Source: Microbispora corallina
Lineage (GTDB): Bacteria > Actinomycetota > Actinomycetes > Streptosporangiales > Streptosporangiaceae
Direction of reading: 5' to 3'
Length of the DNA stretch: 64,000 nucleotides
NCBI RefSeq assembly: GCF_016863035.1
Contig: NZ_BOOC01000003.1
Location: 310,001-374,000 of the forward strand
The notes beneath the pieces are model-generated. The model made no database searches. It was not told the origin of the DNA and worked only from the letters and a program-made list of their open reading frames with translations. Position numbers and translations under genes: made by a program. Of the stretch, positions 23,801-30,627 are shown piece after piece; position 1 is the stretch's first letter, and every line of letters begins with the position of its first letter.

Positions 23801-25310
23801 CGATCAGGGCGCGCGGGTCGGCCGCCCCGGCGAGCACGCCCGACGGCAGCACGTCGATGAGGTGCGCGTGGCCGAACGCGGATCCGTAGGGCACGGACGC
23901 CACCGTGTGGCCGCGCTCGCGCAGGCCCTCGGCCCACGGCGCGCCCTCCTCCAGCTCGACGACGGGCGCCGACCGCCAGGTGTCGAAGCCCGTCTCGCCG
24001 GTGCCGAGCGCCCACCGGGGAGCGCCCACGGCCCGGCCCGGCGACTCGCCGTGCCCCAGCAGCCGTGTGACGACCTGCAGCAGGATCTGCGGCTGGGCGT
24101 CCCCGCCCATCGTGCCGAAGACCGTGCGCAGCGAGCCGTCCGGGTGCGTGACCAGCGCCGGGCACAGAGTGTGCGGCGGCCGCCTGCCCGGTCCGTACTC
24201 GGCGGGGTGACCGGGGACGAGCGAGAACCCGATGCCGCGGTTGTGCAGGTTGATCCCGGTGCGGGGCTCGAAGATGAGGCTGCCGAACCCGGCCGCGTTC
24301 GACTGGATGAGCGAGACCCCCATGCCCTCGGCGTCGACCGCGCACAGGTACGTCGTGTCGCCCGCGCCCGCGGGCGGGTCGAGCAGGGGCGAGCGCCGTT
24401 GCGGATCGATGAGCGCCCGCCGGGCCTCCGCCGTGTCCAGGGGCGGTACGGCCGACTCGTGGAGCACGTCGAGACGGTCGCGGCCGGCCGCCCGGGCCGC
24501 CTCGACCAGCAGATGGGCCCATCGGGGATCGGCGGGATCGGCCGGCGGGTCGAGCTTGGCCAGGATCTCCAGCGCGAGCAGGAGCAGGTAGCCCTGCGAG
24601 TTCGGCGGGATCGTCCACACCCGGTGGCCGAACGCCTCGACCTCGATCGGCTCCACCCAGTCGGCGTTGGAACGCGCCAGGTCGTCCTCGGCGTACTCCC
24701 CCTGGCCGAGCGCGAGCAGGCTCTCGCCGAACTCGCCCTGGTAGAAGGCGGCGCGACCACCCGCGGCGACGGCCTCGAGCGTGCGGGCCACGCCGGGACG
24801 CCGGACGAGGTCGCCCGCGCGCCTGAGCCCCCTGAAGTCGTCCGCCCCCTGCAGCGAGCCGATGAAGTCGCCCGGCCCGAGGAGCGGCGACGCCGGGAAG
24901 CCGTCCTTCGCGTGCCGGACGGCGGGGGCCAGCAGGTCGGCGAGGGGCAGCCGCCCGTACCGCTCGTGCAGCGCGAGCCACCCGTCCACGCATCCGGGCA
25001 CCGGGACCGACCTGATGTCCTGCAGGTGCGGCATCCGGTCGCGTCCCTCGGCCCGCAACCGCCCGGGGTCGGCGCCCGAGCCCGCCCTGCCCGACGCGTT
25101 GAGCGCCGCGACCGAGCCGTCGTGCACGATCGCGAACAGGTCCCCGCCGAGCCCGCACATGTGGGGCGCGGTCACGGCGAGCACCGCGTTCGCGGCGATG
25201 GCCGCGTCGACGGCGTTCCCGCCCCGGTCGAGCATGGCCACCCCCGCGGCGGAGGCGAGATGGTCGACGGTGCACACCATGCCGTTACGGGCGAAACGGG
25301 TCTCACTCAC
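23781..25310 (-). CDS. Gamma-glutamyltransferase family protein
   Basis: 509-aa Ntn-hydrolase precursor of the gamma-glutamyltranspeptidase family, which cleaves gamma-glutamyl bonds of glutathione or related thiols after self-processing. The heavy-chain start has GMVCTVDHLASAAGVAMLDR, GGNAVDAAIAANAVLAVTAP and HMCGLGGDLFAIVHDG. The processing-site threonine lies in AGAGDTTYLCAVDAEGMGVS (small subunit starts TTYL). Later come NRGIGFSLVPGHP and FGTMGGDAQPQILLQVV. GTG 25310 was chosen; a longer form from 25419 would add an apolar stretch but overlaps the HAD gene's start region. No clear signal peptide in the chosen form, so location is unsure. Confidence 0.88.
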   Translation of the reverse strand: MSETRFARNGMVCTVDHLASAAGVAMLDRGGNAVDAAIAANAVLAVTAPHMCGLGGDLFAIVHDGSVAALNASGRAGSGADPGRLRAEGRDRMPHLQDIRSVPVPGCVDGWLALHERYGRLPLADLLAPAVRHAKDGFPASPLLGPGDFIGSLQGADDFRGLRRAGDLVRRPGVARTLEAVAAGGRAAFYQGEFGESLLALGQGEYAEDDLARSNADWVEPIEVEAFGHRVWTIPPNSQGYLLLLALEILAKLDPPADPADPRWAHLLVEAARAAGRDRLDVLHESAVPPLDTAEARRALIDPQRRSPLLDPPAGAGDTTYLCAVDAEGMGVSLIQSNAAGFGSLIFEPRTGINLHNRGIGFSLVPGHPAEYGPGRRPPHTLCPALVTHPDGSLRTVFGTMGGDAQPQILLQVVTRLLGHGESPGRAVGAPRWALGTGETGFDTWRSAPVVELEEGAPWAEGLRERGHTVASVPYGSAFGHAHLIDVLPSGVLAGAADPRALIGAALGR

Positions 25311-25416
25311 GAACGGCGACTCTACGGCAGCCGGGCTGTCCTGCTCCTGAGAGCCTCCTAAAGTTGCGATAACAAAGGTTGCCGCCGCAAGCAGGGATGA
25401 AGGGGAGGCCGCGTCC

Positions 25417-26070
25417 ATGATCCGGGCGATCGTGTTCGACGTTGGGGAGACGCTGATCGACGAGACGCGGCTCTGGTCGCGGTGGGCCGACCGGATCGGT
25501 GTGCCCCGTCTCACCTTCATGGGCGTCATCGGCGCCATGGCCGCCCTCGACCGGTCCCACCGGGAGGCGTTCGAACTCGTCCGTCCCGGGTTCGACCTGG
25601 AGGCCGAGATCGACGCCTGGCGGCTGGAGGATCCGGCCGGCCTCCGCGAGAACTTCGACGCCGACGACCTCTACCCCGACGTGCGGCCGGCCCTCGGCAC
25701 CCTGCGCGAGGCGGGATACCACCTCGTCATCGCGGGCAACCAGCCGCCGCAGGCGTACGGCGCGCTCGTCGCGATGGACCTGCCCGTGCACGGCGTGCAC
25801 ACCTCGGCCGCCTGGGAGGTGGAAAAGCCCGACCCCGGCTTCTTCGCCAAGGCGGCGGCCGTGGTCGGACGCCCGGCGGAGGAGATCCTCTACGTCGGCG
25901 ACAGGCTCGACAACGACGTGCTCCCGGCCCGGGCGGCCGGGATGCGGACGGCGCTGCTGCGCCGGGGCCCCTGGGGGTATCTGCACACCGCGCGCCCCGA
26001 GGCCGCGGCCGCCGACCTCGTGGTGGACCGCCTCACCGACCTCGCCCCCCTCGTCGCCGCCCTGCCCTGA
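25417..26070 (+). CDS. HAD-superfamily hydrolase
   Basis: 217-aa HAD-like protein. Motif I is IVFDVGETLID: the nucleophile Asp8 is kept but the second Asp of DxDxT is Gly, a variant recurrent in DVGET-type HADs. Motif II Asn/Thr area is LVIAGNQPP, motif III Lys VEKPDPGFFAKAA, motif IV YVGDRLDNDVLPARAAG. The cap is helical (about residues 15-90). It is probably a small-molecule phosphatase or a non-phosphatase HAD; substrate unknown. ATG 25417 follows GGGGAGG. It faces away from the gamma-glutamyltransferase gene. Confidence 0.87.
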   Translation: MIRAIVFDVGETLIDETRLWSRWADRIGVPRLTFMGVIGAMAALDRSHREAFELVRPGFDLEAEIDAWRLEDPAGLRENFDADDLYPDVRPALGTLREAGYHLVIAGNQPPQAYGALVAMDLPVHGVHTSAAWEVEKPDPGFFAKAAAVVGRPAEEILYVGDRLDNDVLPARAAGMRTALLRRGPWGYLHTARPEAAAADLVVDRLTDLAPLVAALP

Positions 26071-26159
26071 CCCGGCGGGCGATCGAGAGTGGAGGATCGG
26101 GTGCTGCGGTTGGACGCGGGGTCCGGGCGTGGCGATCGGACGCGACGTGTGGGCGCGGT

Positions 26160-26384
26160 GTGAAGGCGGGTCACGGAGGCGGGGCCAGGAGGTCGCGCAG
26201 CGCGCCGGCGCGAGCGCTCGCCACGCCGTACGGGCGGCTGCTCACGGGGGAGATCCTCGACGCGCCGGTGCTGGCGCGCGCCGTCGAGCCGCGCAGCGAG
26301 GGTCCCGACGAAGTGCTGCTCACCCCGGCGGGTCCCGACCCCCGGTGGACGCCGCTGATCGAGGCGCTGTACGGCCTCCTCTGA
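26160..26384 (+). CDS. Small hypothetical protein (74 aa)
   Basis: Possible gene with an Arg/Gly-rich start and then a plausible folded stretch (ALATPYGRLLTGEILDAPVL, EGPDEVLLTPAGPDPRWTPL, IEALYGLL). Codon third positions are GC-rich in this frame from about 26205. GTG 26160 is the only in-frame start found and lacks a convincing SD. I do not recognise it. Could be a remnant of a longer gene. Confidence 0.4.
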   Translation: MKAGHGGGARRSRSAPARALATPYGRLLTGEILDAPVLARAVEPRSEGPDEVLLTPAGPDPRWTPLIEALYGLL

Positions 26385-26463
26385 CCGCCGGTCACGCACG
26401 CCGATGCGGCGGCCCGCGGCAGGGCGGTGCGCGGCCGGCGTTCCCGGGTCCGCGGGGGTCCGT

Positions 26464-26496
26464 GAAGGCCCGGCGGGTTCCGGGCGCCGGGCCTTC
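26464..26496. terminator. Perfect 12-bp hairpin before the hemerythrin stop
   Basis: GAAGGCCCGGCG (26464-26475) and CGCCGGGCCTTC (26485-26496) with a 9-nt loop, in the convergent gap 26385-26555. It likely ends transcripts from both sides. Confidence 0.65.
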
Positions 26497-26555
26497 GCGG
26501 GGACCGTGCGGGCCGTGCGGGGCGGGCCGTTTCGGCGCGGCCTGGCCGTGCGGGG

Positions 26556-27119
26556 TCAGCCCTGCTTGCTCTTGATGGCCTTGAGCAGCTCCTCCTTGCT
26601 CATGGCCGACCGGCCCTGGATGCCGAGCTCCTCGGCCTGGTGCAGCAGCTCGTCCTTGCTGCGCTGCCGGGGCTTGGGCGGGCTCTGCAGCTCCTGGGCC
26701 TTGGCCTGGCTGAAGACCTTGCCGAGGCGAACGCGCTCGGCTGCCGGGACGGCCTTCTCCAGAGCGGGGAGGATGTCGGTCTCCTCCTCCTGGACGTGGT
26801 GCGACACGGCGGCCACCAGCTCCTGGAGGATCGAGTCGAACTCCGGCCCGTCGGGGTCGGCCGCCATCAGCTGGGCCAGGGTCTCCTCGGCCTCGTGGTG
26901 CTCCTCGGCGCCGTGGTGGACCTCGCTCGCCTCCTCGGGGTCGCGCTTCTCGAGCAGCGGGTAGACCTCGCTCTCCTCCGCGCGGGCGTGCGCGACGAAC
27001 TTCGCCGCGAGCTCCGCGACGAGGGCCGGGCGGTTCTCGGGCACCTTCTGGAGCCGTTCGAAGATCGACTCCACGTCCCGGTGATCTTCCTTGATCAGGC
27101 TGATGACGTCGGTTGCCAT
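26556..27119 (-). CDS. Hemerythrin HHE-domain protein with Rho_N/SAP-like tail
   Basis: 187-aa protein. A four-helix HHE cation-binding domain fills about residues 1-145, with the iron-ligand patterns LIKEDHRDVESIF, FVAHARAEESEVYPLL, EVHHGAEEHHEAEETL and VSHHVQEEETDILPAL. The last 35 residues (SKDELLHQAEELGIQGRSAM then SKEELLKAIKS) resemble Rho N-terminal/SAP-like helices that bind nucleic acid, a combination known in actinobacteria. It probably senses or stores oxygen, or handles oxidative or nitrosative stress. ATG 27119 follows GGAGGA. Confidence 0.9.
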   Translation of the reverse strand: MATDVISLIKEDHRDVESIFERLQKVPENRPALVAELAAKFVAHARAEESEVYPLLEKRDPEEASEVHHGAEEHHEAEETLAQLMAADPDGPEFDSILQELVAAVSHHVQEEETDILPALEKAVPAAERVRLGKVFSQAKAQELQSPPKPRQRSKDELLHQAEELGIQGRSAMSKEELLKAIKSKQG

Positions 27120-27216
27120 GGTTCCTCCTGTGCGTGGACGCGCTCGCACTACCCGGCGCCGCCCCGATCACACCGGCCCGTACGGCGCAGTGAGGAAGAA
27201 CCGGGAGCTCCCGCCG

Positions 27217-28872
27217 TCATCCGTCCTTGGACAGGTCGCCGTTGTAGGTCACCAGCCCGGCGTCGTCCTTCCACCGGTACGCGAGCTTGTCGCCCTTCCG
27301 GGTCAGCGTGACGTCACCGGGGACGCATCCGGGCGCGGTCAGTCGCAGGGCGAGCGCGGAGTCGTCCGCGACGACGGCCTTCAGCTCCAGCGTGCCCACG
27401 CAGCCGTCGTCCGGCTCGGCCCACCGCGCCTCCATGCGGCCCGCCTGGAGGGTGATCTCGACGTCGTGCTCACCCATGATCAGGTCGGGGGTGGGGACGA
27501 TGTGCCCGCGCCAGGTGCCGGCGAACGCCGCCGGGATCGTGCCCGCCCGGCCTGTGGTGGCCGGCTGCGACGTCCCACCCCCGGTCGCCGGCCGCGTGGT
27601 CCCGTACGACGGGCTCGGGGCCGCCGGGCTCCCGGTGGCCGCGCCGGACGCGGCCGAGGAGGGAGGAGCGGACGGGTGGCCTCCTGAAGGGTCCTGGATC
27701 AGCCGCGGGACCAGGAGTGCGGCCGTGACCGCGAGGGCCGCGACCGCGGCGGCGATCCCGACGAGGAGACCCGCCCGGGAGCGACGCGGCGCGGGGGGCC
27801 GCGTGTCCGCCTCGGCCGGGTGCGCCGGCCCGGTGGCCTGCCCGGTCCCCCCGGAGTACGCCGGCTGCGCTGCCCGCCCGCTGTTTCCCTGCGCCCCGAA
27901 ATACGGCTGCCCCTGCCCGAAGCCTCCGCCGTTCCCGGGCGCGCCGCCCTGCGGCCCTCCGTAAGGGTCTCCGTACGGGCCGTTCGGGGGCCCGCCCTGC
28001 TGTCCGCTCCGCCGTCCCCCGTACGGGTCGCCCGGCGGGCCGCTGGAGGCGGCGGCGGCGCCGGCGCGGAGGGGGTCGGGGGACGAGCCGACCAGTTCCA
28101 GCAGCAGGTCGCGGGCGGCCGGGCGCGTCGAGGGGTCCTTGGCCAGGCAGCGGCCGACCACGTGCCGCAGGGGCTCGGGCACCGCCGACAGGTCGGGGTC
28201 GGTGGTCATGATGCGGTGCATGACGGCGGCGACCGAGTCGGCGCCGAAGGCGGCCCTTCCGCCGGCCGCGTACGCGATGGTCGCGCCCCAGGCGAACACG
28301 TCGGAGGCCGGGGTGGCCGGCCGCCCGGCGATCTGCTCGGGGGCCAGGTAGGCGGGCGTCCCGATGGGTCCGGCCGTGATCGTCTCGCTCTCGCCCTGCC
28401 GGGCGATGCCGAAGTCCACCACCCGCGGTCCGTCCGGGCCGAGCAGGACGTTCCCGGGCTTGAAGTCGCGGTGCACGATCCCGGCGGCGTGGATGGCGGC
28501 GAGGGCCGTCGCCGTCCCGACCGCGAGCCGTTCCAGCTCGCCGCCCCGCAGCGGGCCGTTCGCCGCCACCCGCTGCTGCAGCGACGGGCCGTCGATGAAC
28601 TCGCTCACGACGTACGGCCGGGGTCCCTCGGCGACCGCGGTGAGGACGCGCGCCGTGCAGAAGGGGGCGACGCCGCGCATGGCGTCGATCTCGCGGGCCA
28701 GTCGCTGCCGGACGCCGGGGTCGAGCCCCGCCTTGAGGACCTTCACCGCGACGGGCTCGCCGCTCGGCGCGTATCCCAGGTAGACGATCCCCTGGCCGCC
28801 CTCGCCGAGGCGTCCGCTCAGGCGGAACTCCCCGAGTGCGCGGGGGTCATCGGGCTCCAAGGGGGTGACCAT
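27217..28872 (-). CDS. Serine/threonine protein kinase, membrane-anchored
   Basis: 551-aa PknB-like kinase. Kinase domain about 15-265: glycine loop GRLGEGGQGIVYLG, Lys44 (AVKVLK), catalytic IVHRDFKPGN with Asp136, DFG at 153-155, then GTPAYLAPEQ. A Gly/Pro/Gln-rich juxtamembrane region, one membrane helix (LLVGIAAAVAALAVTAALLV, about 380) and a Ser/Thr/Pro linker follow. The outer domain of about 110 residues (AFAGTWRGHIVPTPDLIMGE, TLTRKGDKLAYRWKDDAGLV) is lipocalin-like in feel rather than PASTA. ATG 28872 is adopted. It probably signals from the cell surface; substrates unknown. Confidence 0.92.
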   Translation of the reverse strand: MVTPLEPDDPRALGEFRLSGRLGEGGQGIVYLGYAPSGEPVAVKVLKAGLDPGVRQRLAREIDAMRGVAPFCTARVLTAVAEGPRPYVVSEFIDGPSLQQRVAANGPLRGGELERLAVGTATALAAIHAAGIVHRDFKPGNVLLGPDGPRVVDFGIARQGESETITAGPIGTPAYLAPEQIAGRPATPASDVFAWGATIAYAAGGRAAFGADSVAAVMHRIMTTDPDLSAVPEPLRHVVGRCLAKDPSTRPAARDLLLELVGSSPDPLRAGAAAASSGPPGDPYGGRRSGQQGGPPNGPYGDPYGGPQGGAPGNGGGFGQGQPYFGAQGNSGRAAQPAYSGGTGQATGPAHPAEADTRPPAPRRSRAGLLVGIAAAVAALAVTAALLVPRLIQDPSGGHPSAPPSSAASGAATGSPAAPSPSYGTTRPATGGGTSQPATTGRAGTIPAAFAGTWRGHIVPTPDLIMGEHDVEITLQAGRMEARWAEPDDGCVGTLELKAVVADDSALALRLTAPGCVPGDVTLTRKGDKLAYRWKDDAGLVTYNGDLSKDG

Positions 28873-28914
28873 GGGTCATACCGTAGCGATACGGGTCCCC
28901 TGGAGCCGCAGGGA

Positions 28915-30408
28915 TCACAGCAGGCCCAGGTTGACGGTGTACGCGAGCCTGCGGCGGCCGGCGTCGCTCATGTGCAGGTGGTCGCCGTGGTCGTACGGGA
29001 GCGCGAGCTGCTGGGGGAACTCCGGGTCCCGCACGGCCTTGTCGAAGTCCACGACCGCGTCGAACGCACGGCTGCTCCGGATCCAGGCGTTGATCTTCTG
29101 GCGGATCTCCTCGCGCTCCGGCGTCCAGGTGCCGAAGCCGTAGAACGGCGTGAGGGTCGCCCCGACGATGCGCAGCTTGCGGGCATGGGCCTGCTGGATG
29201 AGCCGCTTGTACGCGTAGATGATCGGCTTGGCCGAGGTGTACTCGCCGCGGGAGATGTCGTTGATGCCCTCGTAGAGGACGATCGTGCGGACGCCGGGCT
29301 GGGTCACCGCGTCGCGGTAGAACCGGCTCAGCCCGCTCGGCCCCTCGACGGGGTGGAGCAGGCGGTTGCCGGCGATGCCGGAGTTGAGGACGCCCATCCT
29401 CCGGGAGGGGGCCAGGCCGGCGATGCGGTGGCGCAGGTAGTCGGTCCACCGGCGGTTGGCGTCGAGGTCCTGCCCGGCGCCGTCGGTGAGCGAGTCGCCG
29501 AACGCCACGACCGACCGGACGGCGGCCGGCGCGGCCACCGCCATGCGGTCGAGGAAGTACCACTGGCTGCTCGTGTAGGTGAAGCCGTCGGCCTTCTCGT
29601 CGGCCGCGTGGTCGCCCGGCCCCGACAGGAACGTCGTCGCGTACGCGCGCTCGTGGCCGGTGATGTTCCGCACGGTGGCCGGGAGGTAGACGCTCACCAC
29701 GACGTCGGCCCCGCCGGGGATCTTCCCCGGGATCGGGTCGCTCCAGACCGCCCGGCCCGGCCGCACCGTGATCGACGTCTTGCCGGCGAAGGTGATGGGC
29801 CGGTTGGTCCCCGACAGGATCTCCGCGCCGTACGCCTGGATGCCGAGGTGCACGTCGCGGAACGTCACGGCCGCGGCGCCGAAGACGTTCGACAGGCGGA
29901 TGCGGGCGCCCGCGCCGCCGATGCTGGTGCGCACCACCATGCGGACGGTCTGCCCGCCGAGGGCCGCGTCGACGAGGTCGCTCGGCGCCGACCACGTGCC
30001 GACGAGGTGGGACGAGCGCTCCGGCTCGTCGCTCCGGTGGCCGGAGGAGCCCTTCCCGTCGGGGGCGCGGCGCACCGCCGACGACGAGGCCGCCGACAGG
30101 CGACGCCGCCCGTCCGTGGCCGCCCCCGTCGCCTCGGCGGCGGACGGGAGTGCGGCCGTCGTCGCGTCCGGGCGCGAGGCCGCACCCGGAGCGTCCGCCG
30201 CCGTGCCGGGAGGCGGAGCCGCCTCCGGGTCGCGTGCCGCGTCGTGCCGCAGGGTCGCCCCGGGCCCGCGCGCCGCGTCCCCCGTCGTGCCCGTCGCCGG
30301 CGCGCCCGTCGACACCGTGCCGGTGCCCGTCGCCGTCGCGGCGAGGGCCGCTGTGGCGGAGACGGCGATCGCGGCGAACAGGGTCAACCGGTGGGCCGGC
30401 CGTGGCAT
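28915..30408 (-). CDS. Secreted SGNH/GDSL hydrolase
   Basis: 497-aa secreted esterase/lipase-type protein. Signal peptide MPRPAHRLTLFAAIAVSATA then an Ala/Thr-rich cleavage region; an unstructured Ala/Asp-rich spacer to about residue 130; a domain with beta-sandwich feel; and an SGNH domain with block I VVAFGDSLTDGAG (Ser nucleophile), block III Gly/Asn in YEGINDISRG and block V DHLHMSDAG (Asp-x-x-His). Start ATG 30408 follows GGAGGATCTCG; an upstream in-frame start at 30474 would bury the signal peptide. It may deacylate polysaccharides or lipids. Confidence 0.9.
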   Translation of the reverse strand: MPRPAHRLTLFAAIAVSATAALAATATGTGTVSTGAPATGTTGDAARGPGATLRHDAARDPEAAPPPGTAADAPGAASRPDATTAALPSAAEATGAATDGRRRLSAASSSAVRRAPDGKGSSGHRSDEPERSSHLVGTWSAPSDLVDAALGGQTVRMVVRTSIGGAGARIRLSNVFGAAAVTFRDVHLGIQAYGAEILSGTNRPITFAGKTSITVRPGRAVWSDPIPGKIPGGADVVVSVYLPATVRNITGHERAYATTFLSGPGDHAADEKADGFTYTSSQWYFLDRMAVAAPAAVRSVVAFGDSLTDGAGQDLDANRRWTDYLRHRIAGLAPSRRMGVLNSGIAGNRLLHPVEGPSGLSRFYRDAVTQPGVRTIVLYEGINDISRGEYTSAKPIIYAYKRLIQQAHARKLRIVGATLTPFYGFGTWTPEREEIRQKINAWIRSSRAFDAVVDFDKAVRDPEFPQQLALPYDHGDHLHMSDAGRRRLAYTVNLGLL

Positions 30409-30473
30409 CGAGATCCTCCAAGGATGTGCCGGGAGGGGCGGGTGCGCCCGGGGGGAAGCGTCCGTGACGCCAT

Positions 30474-30541
30474 ACATTACGGCCCGGAGGGCCGCGCTTG
30501 ACCACGACCCGCCCTGATCGTGAAGGTCGCCGCCGTAATGT
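30474..30541. promoter_or_regulatory. Paired inverted half-sites between divergent GDSL and NB-ARC genes
   Basis: ACATTACGGC (30474-30483) and GCCGTAATGT (30532-30541) are exact reverse complements 48 nt apart, in the 219-nt gap between two divergent genes. This looks like two copies of one site placed symmetrically, each near one promoter. The regulator is unknown. Confidence 0.45.
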
Positions 30542-30627
30542 CACCGGCGTCTGGTTGAATCTTTACCGTCGGACGACGGCGCCGAGCCCTCCCTCGTCGC
30601 CCTCCCTCGTCCCGGAGGACATGACGG

